64,000 bases of DNA from an uncultured bacterium (lineage in GTDB: Bacteria; Verrucomicrobiota; Lentisphaeria; Victivallales; UBA1829): positions 62,001-126,000 of the forward strand of contig CACZEK010000016.1 in the NCBI GenBank assembly GCA_902780135.1, written 5' to 3'. Both the position numbers and the translations under genes were made by a program. The notes beneath the pieces are model-generated. The model made no database searches, was not told the origin of the DNA, and saw only the letters and a list, made by a program, of their open reading frames with translations. Shown here in pieces: positions 1 through 9,491 of the stretch (the first letter of the stretch is position 1; every line of letters begins with the position of its first letter).

Positions 1-1
1 C

Positions 2-853
2 ATCGGGATCGCGTTCTCCCGCGAGTCGCTTTTCCCCAACCTGACCGCCATGGAGAACATGATGCTGGCGCCCCTCGACGGTACGGAGGAGGAGGAAGAT
101 TCGATCCGGGACCATGCGAAATCCCTGCTGAAGTTCGCCGGGCTTTCCGGCATAGAGGATACGATGCCCGCCAATCTGACCGCGGGACAGCGGAGGCGCC
201 TTGCCGTTGTGCGGGCTTTGATGCTCCGGCCGCAGGTCCTGCTGGTCGAGGATCCCGGCGCAAAACTGCTCCCGGAGGAGCGGTCCGAGGTGTACGCCCT
301 GATCCGCGCCGTGACGAAAACCGGCATGACCGTCGTGTTTTCGACGCGCGACCTGGATTTCGTGCGCGAGATCGCCACGCGGGTGGTGTTCATGGCGGAC
401 GGCATGATCCGGGAAGACGGCCCGGTCGAAGCGGTGCTGGACCATCCGCAGTATGAACGGACCCAGTCGTTCGTGTCGAAGAACACCGGATTCTACTGCG
501 AGATCAACGCCCATGCCTTCGACAGCTTTGAGCTGGAGGGCAGGATCGAAGTGTTCGCCGCGAAGAAGCTGATCCCCCACGAAAGACGGCGCGTCCTGTG
601 CGACGCCCTGAAGATCGTGCTTGTCAGGATGATCTTCCCCCACGTCTCCAAAGTCGTCCTGACGCTTGATGTGAAGCCGGAGACCGGAGAGGTGGCCGCG
701 GTCGTGCATTATCCGGGAAGCGGATTCGATCCGCTGACCCAGTGCAGCGGGGCGGACGAGGATGCCGCGAAGGCGGCGCTTCTCGCCTGCGTCAAGTCCG
801 CGAAATACCGTCTGCCCGTATCCGGGAAAAATGAGTTCGTCCTGGTCTTCTGA
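2..853 (+). CDS. ABC transporter ATPase, 5'-truncated, degenerate motifs
   Basis: The frame is open to the left edge, so the gene starts outside the window and its Walker A is not seen. A Q-loop-like stretch (AFSRESLFPNLTAMENM) opens the visible part, followed by a signature-like LTAGQ and a Walker B-like LLVEDP. The family normally reads LLLDEP, so the Asp-Glu pair is reversed here. The switch histidine, normally THE, is an arginine (STRD). The order and the text after it (REIATRVVFMADGMIREDGP) most resemble polar amino acid importers (GlnQ type). About 110 C-terminal residues follow that the family does not normally have; a GSGFDPL stretch faintly resembles HATPase-type anti-sigma folds, which is only a guess. 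ATP hydrolysis may be slow or absent. It converges with the nitroreductase across a shared hairpin. Confidence 0.75.
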   Translation: MGIAFSRESLFPNLTAMENMMLAPLDGTEEEEDSIRDHAKSLLKFAGLSGIEDTMPANLTAGQRRRLAVVRALMLRPQVLLVEDPGAKLLPEERSEVYALIRAVTKTGMTVVFSTRDLDFVREIATRVVFMADGMIREDGPVEAVLDHPQYERTQSFVSKNTGFYCEINAHAFDSFELEGRIEVFAAKKLIPHERRRVLCDALKIVLVRMIFPHVSKVVLTLDVKPETGEVAAVVHYPGSGFDPLTQCSGADEDAAKAALLACVKSAKYRLPVSGKNEFVLVF

Positions 854-942
854 CCGGGATCCTTCTTTCCGTCGCGGATGAAAGGAAAGGGGAACGGCCC
901 GGTCGCACGTTTCCGGCCGTCCGCCGTCCGGAAAAAATGACG

Positions 943-977
943 CCGCCGTTTCGGAACCGGTCGGAACGGCGGTTTTT
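943..977. terminator. Bidirectional terminator hairpin
   Basis: The arms CCGCCGTT and AACGGCGG enclose a 14-base loop. A T-run follows on the plus strand, and T-rich sequence (CATTTTTT) follows when read on the minus strand. It sits between two convergent genes. Confidence 0.7.
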
Positions 978-1786
978 CACGGCATGACGACCGTGTACGG
1001 TTCGGGGTCGGTCGCGCGCGGATACTCCACGGCGGGCGGGCCGAACAGCATCACCGCGCCGACCTTGTATCCCTTCGGGAGACGCAGCAGGGAGCGCATG
1101 CCCCGGTTCAGCGTGAACGCGTAGTAGGCGAATCCGCACCAGCACGTGCCGACGCCGAGGCTCTGCGCGTAGAGGTCGAACTGCGTGAGCGCGATGGAGG
1201 CGTCGAACCTGCCGCACGGGGCGTCCTTCGGGGAGGCGACGACGATCATGTGCGGGGCGTTGCGGAACACGAAATCCCTGCCGCCGAGCATGGAGTCCTT
1301 GAAGCGTTTGTAGCCGGGATACACGATCCGCATGATGCCGGACCTGATGAGGAAGCGCGTGATCTTCAGCATGCGCGCGCGGAACGGCTCCATCTTCGCG
1401 CGGTCGTCGATGACCGTGAAGACCAGCCGGTGGTCGTTGCATCCGGTCGGAATCCAGCGCAGGGACGCGAGCAGCTTCTCCATGACCTCGGGCGGGAGGT
1501 TCTCCTGTTTGTAGAGGCGGATGCTGCGGCGCTGCCGGATCAGGTTCATCATGCGCGCTTCGTCGGGCAGGGGACCGGACGGGACGCATTGGTCCGGGGC
1601 GTGTCCGTCGCAGACGAGCGCGCCCGCCGGGCAGACCGCGAGGCAGTGCTGGCAGTGCATGCAGTAGCGTTCGGCGTGTTCCGGGACGGCGGGGAGGCCG
1701 CCGGAGGTGCGGCGGATGACCTGGACCACGCAGTCGGCGATACAGCGGCCGCAGCGCGTGCATTTGGATGCGTCGACGGAAATCAT
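977..1786 (-). CDS. Nitroreductase family protein with N-terminal 2[4Fe-4S] ferredoxin domain
   Basis: 269 residues. Residues 1-60 hold two CxxCxxCxxxC clusters (CTRCGRCIADC and CMHCQHCLAVC), the classic 2[4Fe-4S] ferredoxin fold. Residues from about 80 on are an FMN nitroreductase domain starting with RQRRSIRLYKQE, where the arginines bind the FMN phosphate. Such fusions use NAD(P)H or ferredoxin electrons to reduce flavin-bound substrates; the natural substrate cannot be read from sequence. No clear Shine-Dalgarno precedes the ATG. It lies downstream of the V-ATPase operon but is separated from it by a terminator, so it is probably transcribed independently. Confidence 0.9.
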   Translation of the reverse strand: MISVDASKCTRCGRCIADCVVQVIRRTSGGLPAVPEHAERYCMHCQHCLAVCPAGALVCDGHAPDQCVPSGPLPDEARMMNLIRQRRSIRLYKQENLPPEVMEKLLASLRWIPTGCNDHRLVFTVIDDRAKMEPFRARMLKITRFLIRSGIMRIVYPGYKRFKDSMLGGRDFVFRNAPHMIVVASPKDAPCGRFDASIALTQFDLYAQSLGVGTCWCGFAYYAFTLNRGMRSLLRLPKGYKVGAVMLFGPPAVEYPRATDPEPYTVVMP

Positions 1787-1819
1787 GTCGGACCGTTTCA
1801 GAAAAAAAGGTTGAGGCTG

Positions 1820-1855
1820 AAAAGGCTCCGCACCGGGTTGTTGCGGTACGGAGCC
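1820..1855 (-). terminator. Terminator of the V-ATPase operon
   Basis: On the minus strand an 11-bp stem (GGCTCCGTACC with GGTGCGGAGCC, one T-G pair) is followed by TTTT. It lies just past the stop codon of the rotor subunit gene. Confidence 0.75.
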
Positions 1856-1889
1856 TGTGTCTTCTGCCGGGAAAAGAGCCTGCCTTCGG

Positions 1890-2459
1890 TCAGGCGGCGC
1901 CCAGGGAGCTGAGCAGGACGATCGAGAAGGCGAGGACGAAGATGGCGACGGTCTCGACGATGCCGAGCGCCATCAGCTGGTTGGCGAAGCCCTTGCCGGT
2001 CTCGGCGAAGGCGTCGCATGCCGCGGCCGCGCTGATGCCCTGCCAGAGGGCGGAGACGCCCATGGCGATGCCCGCGAGGATGCCGACGAGCGAGTAGGCG
2101 ATCCACTGTCCGGCGGTCGCCGCAGCGACGTTCGCCGCGCCGCCCATGACGATGAACATCACGATCATGCCGTAGATGGTCTGGGAGAGCGGAGCGCCGG
2201 CGAAGATGAGCAGCTGGAACGGAGCGGGCTTGTTCTGCGCGTAGCACTTCTTCCACGCGCCCATGGCGGCGCAGGAGGCGGAACCGCAGCCGTAGGCGGA
2301 CCCGATGGCGGCGAAACCGATGGAGGTGAACGCCGCGGCGTAGATCAGCGCCTTCTGTTCGAAGAAGGGGATGTCCTGCGGAACCGCGGCTGCGGCGGTC
2401 TGGGCGGCGTCGGCCGCCTGTGCGAGGACGGGGGTGAGGGAGTTGAGAAGCAGACTCAT
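1890..2459 (-). CDS. atpK: V-type ATPase rotor subunit K (proteolipid)
   Basis: 189 residues with an N-terminal hydrophobic leader and four membrane helices forming two hairpins, as in the 16-kDa-type V-ATPase proteolipid. The second hairpin carries the ion-binding glutamate (GIVETVAIF); the first carries SQ in PLSQTIYG instead of a carboxylate. A glutamine (LWQG) lies exactly 29 residues before that glutamate. These residues match the position and type of the sodium ligands of Enterococcus hirae NtpK (T64, Q65, Q110, E139), recalled from the literature. Sodium coupling is therefore plausible but inferred. The Shine-Dalgarno AGGAG precedes the ATG. It is the last gene of the operon. Confidence 0.93.
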   Translation of the reverse strand: MSLLLNSLTPVLAQAADAAQTAAAAVPQDIPFFEQKALIYAAAFTSIGFAAIGSAYGCGSASCAAMGAWKKCYAQNKPAPFQLLIFAGAPLSQTIYGMIVMFIVMGGAANVAAATAGQWIAYSLVGILAGIAMGVSALWQGISAAAACDAFAETGKGFANQLMALGIVETVAIFVLAFSIVLLSSLGAA

Positions 2460-2495
2460 AATAGTTTCTCCTGTTGTTGTTTGTATTTTATATGG

Positions 2496-4412
2496 TTAGT
2501 TGTTGTTTTGTCTGGCAGAGAAGGGTTTGAACTTGAATCCCGCCCACTGGAGGCCCATGTGGTTGGAGAATTCGAGGGTGTTCAGGCGGACGGCGTGGAC
2601 GAGCACGCCGAGGAATCCGAGCGCGAGGTTCAGGATGTGCCCGGCGACCGCGACGAGGATCAGCAGGACGAAGCCGGCGATGATGTAGATGTCGTGCCAT
2701 GCCGGGGCGGCGTTTGCCGCCTGGGAGGCGAAGGCGTCCTTCACCATCATGCCCATCATGTTGAACTTCTGGGCGATGTACATGCCGGAGAGCCCGACCG
2801 CGAAGAGGCGGATGTAGGACAGCACGTCCGTGAAGCTGCCGATCATGTCGAACGGCAGGTTCAGCGCCGCGGCGGGACGGATCGTGACGAGGATGATCGC
2901 GGCGGCGGCGATGTAGACGTACCAGCCCCAGGAGGGGAACGTGCCGCTGAAGACGATCAGGCCGACCGCGAGCAGGAAGTTCGCGAAGATCATCAGCGCC
3001 CAGCCGATGTTGGAGAGTTCGCGCCAGTCCTTGCGGATGCCGGTGAAGAACCGCACGATGTGCGCGCTCATCAGATGGAGCATCGCGAGCAGGAAGCAGA
3101 ACCACTGCGTGAGCTTGCTCGGGAAGCCTTCCCAGAAGGTCGCCGTCAGCTCCGAATCCTCAATGCCGTAGAATTTCACGAACTTATGGGCGGCGGCGCT
3201 GTGCGCCGGATCCGTGATCATGCTCCAGCCCTGCATCCAGCCGGGCAGGACGTCCTTCGGCAGTCCGAACCAGGCGCCGTTGAGCCAGCCCCAGACGAAC
3301 GTGAAGGACGCGAGGAAGATCAGCAGGACGAGCGGGAGGCGCGCCGCTTTCTTCGCGTGAAGCGCGAGCAGGCCGACCGTCCCGGCGACGAGCATCAGCG
3401 CGCCGTATCCGGCGTCGCCGAGGATCATGCCGAAGAAGATCGGGAAGAAGAAAAAGAAGAAGACGTTCACGTCGCTCTCGCGGTAGCCGGGCGAGATGCC
3501 GACGAAATCGAACAGCGGGTCCAGGACGTTCAGGAAGCGCGCCTTTTCGATGTAGGTCGGGACGTTCGGGTCGTCTTCCGCGGGGTCGTCGATCTGGAGC
3601 GCCCAGCCGTTCTTCACGGCGGCGGCTTTCAGCGTGTCGATGCGCGTGACCGGGACGTAGCCCTGCAGATAGGCGATCGCGCCGGACTGCTCCATGCCGT
3701 CGCGGGCGGAGGCGAACTCCAGCTGGTTTCGAAGCGCGGCAAGCCTGGACTCCAGGCGCGGCAGAAGCGCTTTCGCCGCGGCAATGGAAGCGTCGGCGGA
3801 CGCGATCGACGTCCGGCAGTCCTCAAGGGCTTTCTTCGTTTCGGAAAGCGTCTGTTCGGGGAGCGCGACCGGGTCGAACGCGCCTTCCGCGAGCGGGGCT
3901 TCGGAGACGAGCGCGTAGTGGACCATGTTCTTGTCCATCTGAATCACGGAGAGCGCGGCTTCCGCGGGGAACGCGTCGTCCTTCCTGCGCTGGTCGAAGA
4001 CGGCGCGCGGCGTGGCGCACAGCGTGACGTACACGCCTTTCGCCTGAAGCTTCGCGATGGCGGAACGGTCGAATTCGCCCCACGGGGCAAGGAGATTCAG
4101 GTCGTGCTGAAGGCGTTCCTGCTCCTTGAACGCGGCGGTCTTGCCGGAGATCAGCTTCGAGGCGTAGGCGACGAGTTCATCGTCGGCGAGTTCGGGCGCG
4201 GCGGGCGGATCCTTCATCGCCGGGGCGCTGCGGACAATGCCGATCACGCGTTCGCATTCGGCGAGCTGCGCGGAAAGGGAGGCGACGTCCTTCGTGGCGG
4301 GCGCGGCGGTGCGGCAGAGCTGCATGAGCTCAAGCCCGGCGAGCGCGTCGACCGCGGCGGAACGGTCCTGCTCCAGGCAGAGGAGCGTAACAAGTTTCAT
4401 GGGGATGATCAT
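2496..4412 (-). CDS. atpI: V-type ATPase subunit I (a-type stator)
   Basis: 638 residues. The start chosen is the ATG that overlaps the atpD stop as ATGA and has AGGAG nine bases upstream; a second ATG lies four codons later. The N-terminal half is cytosolic and partly coiled coil. The C-terminal half holds about seven to eight membrane helices beginning near FFFFFFFPIFFGMILGDAGYG, a hallmark of subunit I, with the SYIRLFAVGLSGMYIA helix that bears the essential arginine. This subunit provides the ion half-channels against the K ring. The length agrees with bacterial NtpI and AtpI. Confidence 0.95.
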   Translation of the reverse strand: MIIPMKLVTLLCLEQDRSAAVDALAGLELMQLCRTAAPATKDVASLSAQLAECERVIGIVRSAPAMKDPPAAPELADDELVAYASKLISGKTAAFKEQERLQHDLNLLAPWGEFDRSAIAKLQAKGVYVTLCATPRAVFDQRRKDDAFPAEAALSVIQMDKNMVHYALVSEAPLAEGAFDPVALPEQTLSETKKALEDCRTSIASADASIAAAKALLPRLESRLAALRNQLEFASARDGMEQSGAIAYLQGYVPVTRIDTLKAAAVKNGWALQIDDPAEDDPNVPTYIEKARFLNVLDPLFDFVGISPGYRESDVNVFFFFFFPIFFGMILGDAGYGALMLVAGTVGLLALHAKKAARLPLVLLIFLASFTFVWGWLNGAWFGLPKDVLPGWMQGWSMITDPAHSAAAHKFVKFYGIEDSELTATFWEGFPSKLTQWFCFLLAMLHLMSAHIVRFFTGIRKDWRELSNIGWALMIFANFLLAVGLIVFSGTFPSWGWYVYIAAAAIILVTIRPAAALNLPFDMIGSFTDVLSYIRLFAVGLSGMYIAQKFNMMGMMVKDAFASQAANAAPAWHDIYIIAGFVLLILVAVAGHILNLALGFLGVLVHAVRLNTLEFSNHMGLQWAGFKFKPFSARQNNN

Positions 4413-5017
4413 GCTGCGGGCTCCTGAAGTTTTTTCTTTGCGATCTTGGACCGTGCGACCGCCGCGATGTCGTTGTCGGAGATGGAGATCTGGATGAGGC
4501 GGATGTTTTCCTTCGCCTCGGGGATCTTCACCTTTTCGAAGAGGTTGACGCGCTGCGTGGTCACGCGGAGCTCCTGGACGATCAGCCGGTTCTGTTCGCG
4601 GATGATGTCGCGTTCGATGCGGAGCTCGACGATCGCCTTCACCGCCTCGATCCCGTCGTCGATCCAGGGATCGGCGGAGAAGAGGTCGTAGGGTTCCAGC
4701 TCGAAGTCCGTCGAGTGGTAGACCGGGACGTTCACGCCTGCGATGTTCTCGTATTCGCGGTTGACCTTGCGGATACGGAGCTTCGCGGCGATCACGGACG
4801 CGGCGTCGGCGTCGCCGAAGAGCATGGTCCATTCGGCGAGCCTGGCGACCGCCTCCTGTTCCTTGCGTTCATTGGCGGCGATCCGCTCGGCGCAGAGTCT
4901 GATCTCGAGCTGGAGCTGCTGTTTTTTGAGCTGGAGCGTGGGGAGGAAGCGCGTGAACTGCTTCAGCTGGTCCCTCTGGCGTTTCAGCTCGGTTTTCGTA
5001 AATTTGATCTTTGCCAT
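4409..5017 (-). CDS. atpD: V-type ATPase central stalk subunit D
   Basis: 202 residues, starting at MAKIKFTKTELKRQRDQL, the typical start of subunit D, and largely long coiled-coil helices as expected for the rotor shaft inside the A3B3 head. Its stop overlaps the start of atpI by four bases, so the two are probably translationally coupled. AAGGA lies 12-13 bases upstream of the start. The C-terminal helix (LFEKVKIPEAKENIRLIQ) is well conserved in the family. Confidence 0.93.
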   Translation of the reverse strand: MAKIKFTKTELKRQRDQLKQFTRFLPTLQLKKQQLQLEIRLCAERIAANERKEQEAVARLAEWTMLFGDADAASVIAAKLRIRKVNREYENIAGVNVPVYHSTDFELEPYDLFSADPWIDDGIEAVKAIVELRIERDIIREQNRLIVQELRVTTQRVNLFEKVKIPEAKENIRLIQISISDNDIAAVARSKIAKKKLQEPAA

Positions 5018-5025
5018 GGCGAAGG

Positions 5026-6324
5026 TCAATCCTTTTTGGGCCAGAACTGTTCGAGGAGGGAGGTCTTGATGCCGGTTTCGGCGGCGTCGAAGCAGTCGGC
5101 GAGGATCTTCCAGCCGAGGTCGAGGGCGTCTTCGAGCTGGATGTTGAGGGAGAGGTCCATCATGTTCTTCTCGAAGAGCTTGCCGTATTTGAGGAGCTTG
5201 TTGTCCCAGTTGGACATCTGGAAGCCCATGGACTGCTTTTCCAGCGTCTCCTTGTAGTCGGCGTAGAATCGGATCATCGTGTCCATGACCGTGCGGTGGT
5301 CCGCGCGGGTCTTGCCGTTGACGTTCTGTTTGAGGCGGGAGAGGGAGCCGAACGGCTCGATGCGGCCGCCGCGGAGGTAGAACTGGCCTTCGGTGATGTA
5401 TCCGGTGTTGTCGGGGATCGGGTGGGTCACGTCGTCGCCGGGCATGGTGGTGACGGCGAGGATGGTGATGGAGCCCGCGCCGTCGAAGTCGACCGCCTTC
5501 TCGTAGCGGGAGGCGAGCTGGCTGTAGAGGTCGCCGGGATAGCCGCGGTTGGAGGGGACCTGTTCCATGGTGATGGCGATCTCCTTCATGGCGTCGGCGA
5601 AGTTGGTCATGTCGGTGAGGAGGACGAGGACGCGCTTGCCTTCGAGCGCGAAGCTCTCGGCGACCGCCAGCGCCATGTCCGGCACGAGGAGGCATTCCAC
5701 GGTCGGGTCGGCGGCGGTGTGGACGAACATGACGGAGCGGGAGAGCGCGCCGTGCTCGTCGAGGGTGTTGCGGAAGGTGAGGTAGTCGTCGTATTTGAGG
5801 CCCATGCCGCCGAGGACGATCACGTCGACTTCGGCCTGCATGGCGATGCGCGCGAGCAGTTCGTTGTAGGGTTCGCCGGCGATGGAGAAGATCGGGAGCT
5901 TCTGGGATTCGACGAGCGTGTTGAAGACGTCGATCATCGGGATGCCGGTGCGGATCATCTTGCGGGGGATGATGCGCTTGGCGGGGTTCACGGAGGGGCC
6001 GCCGATCTCGATCATGTTGTCGCGGATCTCGGGGCGGCCGTCGCGCGGGACGCCCGCGCCGGTGAAGATGCGGCCGAGGAGGGCGTCGGAAGCGGAGACG
6101 CGCATCGGGTGTCCGAGGAAGCGGACCTCGTCGCCGGTGTTGATGCCGCGCGTGCCGTTGAAGACCTGGAGGAAGACCTTGTTGTCGAGGAGGCGGATGA
6201 CCTGTGCGAGGGAGGTGCCGCGGACGCTGGTGACTTCGGCGAGGTCGTTGTTGGCGACGCCGTCTGCCTCGACGGTGATGACGTTGCCCGCGATCTGGAT
6301 GATTTTATGGTAAACTTTACGCAT
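5026..6324 (-). CDS. atpB: V-type ATPase subunit B (regulatory, non-catalytic)
   Basis: 432 residues. It contains the B-subunit landmarks [37 protein letters not shown] and the [10 protein letters not shown] segment, and it lacks a P-loop lysine, as expected of the non-catalytic subunit. The gene begins inside the last codons of atpA (8-base overlap). This B form, together with the gene order, is like that of Chlamydia and spirochaete V-ATPases. Confidence 0.96.
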   Translation of the reverse strand: MRKVYHKIIQIAGNVITVEADGVANNDLAEVTSVRGTSLAQVIRLLDNKVFLQVFNGTRGINTGDEVRFLGHPMRVSASDALLGRIFTGAGVPRDGRPEIRDNMIEIGGPSVNPAKRIIPRKMIRTGIPMIDVFNTLVESQKLPIFSIAGEPYNELLARIAMQAEVDVIVLGGMGLKYDDYLTFRNTLDEHGALSRSVMFVHTAADPTVECLLVPDMALAVAESFALEGKRVLVLLTDMTNFADAMKEIAITMEQVPSNRGYPGDLYSQLASRYEKAVDFDGAGSITILAVTTMPGDDVTHPIPDNTGYITEGQFYLRGGRIEPFGSLSRLKQNVNGKTRADHRTVMDTMIRFYADYKETLEKQSMGFQMSNWDNKLLKYGKLFEKNMMDLSLNIQLEDALDLGWKILADCFDAAETGIKTSLLEQFWPKKD

Positions 6325-8056
6325 TTGCGATTCTCTCCTTGATTTTGGCGTCGATGACTTCTTCCTGGTGCTTGAACTTGTCGGAACCGAACGCGATGTA
6401 GTTCCAGTCGATGAAGGTGAGCTGGAGTTCCTGGAAGAAGCGGCGCGCCTGGTCCTTGTCGTCGAACTTGAAGCTGGCTTTCAGGACGCCGATGACCTTG
6501 GCGAAGCAGTACTGCTGGCGCTTGTCGTCGCTGGCGGCGTCGACCGCGTCGAACGTGTTCTGCTGGAGATAGACGAAGTCGAGGAATTCGCTCTTCAGGT
6601 AGGTCACGAAGTCGTCCGTGTTGGTGCCTTCCTCGCCGACGACCTTCATCATCTGGTTGACTTCCTGGCCGCGGCGGAGCGTGGCGCGGGCGAACGCGAG
6701 GTCCTCGGCGGGCACGATGCTGTGGTAGTGGCTCCAGCTGTCGAGCGGGTGGATGGACGGGAAGCGGCGGGCGTCGGAACGTTCGCGGGAGAGTCCGAGG
6801 AACGCGCCGACGACTTTCAGGGTCGCCTGGGTGACGGGCTCTTCGAAGTTGCCGCCGGCGGGGCTGACGGAGCCGCCGATGGTGACGGAGCCGGTGGTCT
6901 TGCCGTCGTTGAGCAGGACGAGGCCCGCGCGCTCGTAGAAGCCCGCGATCAGGGATTCGAGGTACGCCGGGAACGCTTCTTCGCCGGGGATTTCCTCGAG
7001 CCTGCCGGACATCTCGCGGAGCGCCTGCGCCCAGCGGGAGGTGGAGTCGGCGAGCAGGAGGACGTTCAGTCCCTGCTGGCGGTAGTATTCGGCGATGGTG
7101 ACGGCGGTGTAGACGGAGGCTTCGCGTGCCGCCACCGGCATGGAGCTGGTGTTGCAGATGATGACCGAGCGGTCCATGAGCGTCTTGCCCGTGCGCGGGT
7201 CTTCGAGCGTGGGATACTCGCGGAGGATTTCCACGACTTCGCCGGCGCGTTCGCCGCATGCCGCGATCACCACGACGTCGGTCTCGGCGTAGCGGCTGAT
7301 GGAGTGCTGGAGCACGGTCTTGCCCGCGCCGAAGGGGCCGGGGGTGCAGAACGTGCCGCCGGTCGCGACGGGGAAGAAGGTGTCGATGGTGCGCTGCTGG
7401 GTGATGAGCGTCCTGGTGGGGAGGAGCTTTTCCTTGTAGCAGGAGATCGGGAGCTTGACGGGCCAGTACTGGACCATGGTCACGTCGCGTTCCTCGCCGT
7501 AGGCGCTGCGGACGTGCGCGACGGCGTCGGCGATCTTGCGCGGTCCGGCGGGCGCCACGGAGACGACTTCCCAGGTCCCGGCGAAGCGGAAGGGAAGCAT
7601 GATGTAGTGGGTGAAGATGCCTTCGGGGACGCTGCCGATGTAGTCGCCCGCGACGAGCTTGTCGCCGGGCTTGGCGATCGGGGTGAAGTCCCAGACGGAT
7701 TCCATGTCGAGGGCGTCGAGGTAGAGGCCGCGCTGGAGGAAGAACCCGGCCTTTTCGGCGAGGAGGTTCAGGGGGTTCTGGAGTCCGTCGTAGACTTTGG
7801 TGAGGAGGCCGGGTCCGAGGGCGACGCTCAGCATTTCGCCGGAGAATTCGACCGGGTCGTCGATCTTGAGTCCGGCGGTGCTTTCGTAGATCTGGAGGTC
7901 GGCGCGGTTGCCGCGCACGCGGATGACCTCGCCTTTGAGGCGTTTGTCGCCGATGATGGCGTAGGCGACTTCATTCTGCATGACCGCGGTGTCGAATTCC
8001 ACCGTGACCAGGTTTCCGTTTACGCCTTTGATGCGTCCTTTCTGAGTTTCAGGCAT
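6317..8056 (-). CDS. atpA: V-type ATPase catalytic subunit A
   Basis: 579 residues. The P-loop reads GPFGAGKTV and the catalytic [25 protein letters not shown] block is present, here seen as shorter pieces around residues 320-345. The length agrees with the 580-590 residue bacterial A subunits, including the non-homologous insertion that distinguishes A from F-type beta. The Shine-Dalgarno AGGAG lies 12 bases before the ATG. Together with B it forms the soluble hexamer; direction of work (ATP-driven pumping or synthesis) cannot be told from sequence. Confidence 0.97.
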   Translation of the reverse strand: MPETQKGRIKGVNGNLVTVEFDTAVMQNEVAYAIIGDKRLKGEVIRVRGNRADLQIYESTAGLKIDDPVEFSGEMLSVALGPGLLTKVYDGLQNPLNLLAEKAGFFLQRGLYLDALDMESVWDFTPIAKPGDKLVAGDYIGSVPEGIFTHYIMLPFRFAGTWEVVSVAPAGPRKIADAVAHVRSAYGEERDVTMVQYWPVKLPISCYKEKLLPTRTLITQQRTIDTFFPVATGGTFCTPGPFGAGKTVLQHSISRYAETDVVVIAACGERAGEVVEILREYPTLEDPRTGKTLMDRSVIICNTSSMPVAAREASVYTAVTIAEYYRQQGLNVLLLADSTSRWAQALREMSGRLEEIPGEEAFPAYLESLIAGFYERAGLVLLNDGKTTGSVTIGGSVSPAGGNFEEPVTQATLKVVGAFLGLSRERSDARRFPSIHPLDSWSHYHSIVPAEDLAFARATLRRGQEVNQMMKVVGEEGTNTDDFVTYLKSEFLDFVYLQQNTFDAVDAASDDKRQQYCFAKVIGVLKASFKFDDKDQARRFFQELQLTFIDWNYIAFGSDKFKHQEEVIDAKIKERIANA

Positions 8057-8107
8057 GTGAGTTCACGCTCCTGCGTTCGTATGGTTGATATGTTTTGTTT
8101 GTGTGAA

Positions 8108-8737
8108 TCAGTTCTGTGCGCCGGGGTCCGTGGCGAGCACGGACGCGACGGTCCTGTCAAGCCCGGCCGCGGAGTCTCCGGCGGACCTGGCGGCCCACTT
8201 CTCCGCGATCTGGATGCGGATGCTGTAGGCGCAGACGGTGTCGAAATTGAACCGGGTGCGGTTCTTCACTTCGAGCTCGTCGAGCTTGTTCCAGCGGGCG
8301 GTGTCGAGGATGCGTTCGCGTTCGACCGGGTTCGGGGCGGCGAACGCCGCGCGGACCATGCGGTCGGCCTCGGGGTCGAAGAAAACGTGTCCGGGCTTCG
8401 GGGCGGCGAAAGCTGCGCCGAGCCTGGCGGCGCGGAGCTTCATGGCGCTGTGGCGGAGCGCGGATTCAAAGCAGAGATATTCCCGCGCCAGGGAGCCCTT
8501 CGGAAATTCCTTGATGAAATCCTCAAGCGCGCCGGGATCGTCCGATGCGGCGTCGGCGTCCTGCGGCTTCTGTCCGGGGCGGAGACCCGGCACGAGCGAG
8601 AAGCGGCGGAGCATGCCGAGATTTCTGCCGTCGAGCAGTCCTTCGCAGTCCGACATGAATTTCCCGTAGCTCACGAGCGGCGCTTCCGTCATGCGGAGGA
8701 GCGGCAGGGAAGAAACGAGCGAGATATAAAGATTCAT
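8108..8737 (-). CDS. DUF2764-like V-ATPase operon protein
   Basis: 209 residues, between the E and A subunit genes. The start MNLYISLVSSLPLL resembles the DUF2764 family (YYLVASLPEL type), whose genes occur at this exact place in V-ATPase operons of Chlamydia and Bacteroides relatives. The rest is mainly helical and charged, with no membrane helices. Since no C/d subunit gene is recognisable in the operon, this protein may be the socket that joins the central stalk to the K ring. That role is inference from position and absence of an alternative. The family call rests on memory of short N-terminal similarity. Confidence 0.6.
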   Translation of the reverse strand: MNLYISLVSSLPLLRMTEAPLVSYGKFMSDCEGLLDGRNLGMLRRFSLVPGLRPGQKPQDADAASDDPGALEDFIKEFPKGSLAREYLCFESALRHSAMKLRAARLGAAFAAPKPGHVFFDPEADRMVRAAFAAPNPVERERILDTARWNKLDELEVKNRTRFNFDTVCAYSIRIQIAEKWAARSAGDSAAGLDRTVASVLATDPGAQN

Positions 8738-8781
8738 CCGATGAATCCTTTGCGGTGCTGTATGAAGTTGAGCCTGGTCGG

Positions 8782-9381
8782 TCAGGACTTGATGACGGCG
8801 GCGAGTTTCGGGCCGACGAATTCGCAGATGACGTCGGTGAGCGCTTCATCGCTGAAATCGAGGAAGACTTCGGAGTCGTTGAAGCCGAGCTTGAACCCCG
8901 CGGCGAAACCGCGTCCGAGCTGGACGGAGGCGTTCTTCTTCAGGACGTCGGGGAGGCAGCCGATGAGCTTCTGCGCGACTTCTTCGCGTTCGCGGGCGGA
9001 GAGGATGACCTCGGCGCCGGAGGCGGCGTTCTTTGCGAACTGTCCGGCGATCTGCGCGATGAGTCCCGCCATGGCTTCCGGGGTCATTGCCTGCGCCGTG
9101 GCCTCGCGGACGACGGCGCGGAGCTTTTCCTGGAGATCGTCCTTCAGGGAGATGATGACGTCGCGGGCCGCCTGTTTGACGGCGGCGTCGGCTTTTTTCC
9201 GGGACGCTTCTGCGTCGGCTTCGGCGTCCTTGCGGATCTTGTCGGCCTGGGCTTTGGCTTCGGCGATGATGGCGTCGGCCTGCGCCTTCGCTTCGGCGAC
9301 GAGCCGTGCGCGTTCGGTTTCGGCCTTTTCCAGACCTTCGGCCTGGATCTTGTTCAAAAGTCCCTGAAGTTCTTCGGACAT
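8782..9381 (-). CDS. atpE: V-type ATPase peripheral stalk subunit E
   Basis: 199 residues. The N-terminal 90 residues form an Ala/Glu/Lys-rich coiled coil (KAETERARLVAEAKAQADAI) and the C-terminal 100 residues form the globular domain that binds subunit B, ending with the typical LRPKL-like FVGPKLAAVIKS. It is the first gene of the operon, with AGGAG before the ATG. No separate G/H stalk partner or F subunit gene is visible in the operon. The E-X-A-B-D-I-K order matches the chlamydial operon. Confidence 0.88.
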   Translation of the reverse strand: MSEELQGLLNKIQAEGLEKAETERARLVAEAKAQADAIIAEAKAQADKIRKDAEADAEASRKKADAAVKQAARDVIISLKDDLQEKLRAVVREATAQAMTPEAMAGLIAQIAGQFAKNAASGAEVILSAREREEVAQKLIGCLPDVLKKNASVQLGRGFAAGFKLGFNDSEVFLDFSDEALTDVICEFVGPKLAAVIKS

Positions 9382-9491
9382 GTGCGGGTTCTCCTGTTGT
9401 TGTTCCGTATTTTGAATTGACGTTGAAAAACTGGTTCGTCGCCGGGTTTTCAGCGGAATTCAAGCCCGCACGGCCCGGCTCTCCGGTGGGA

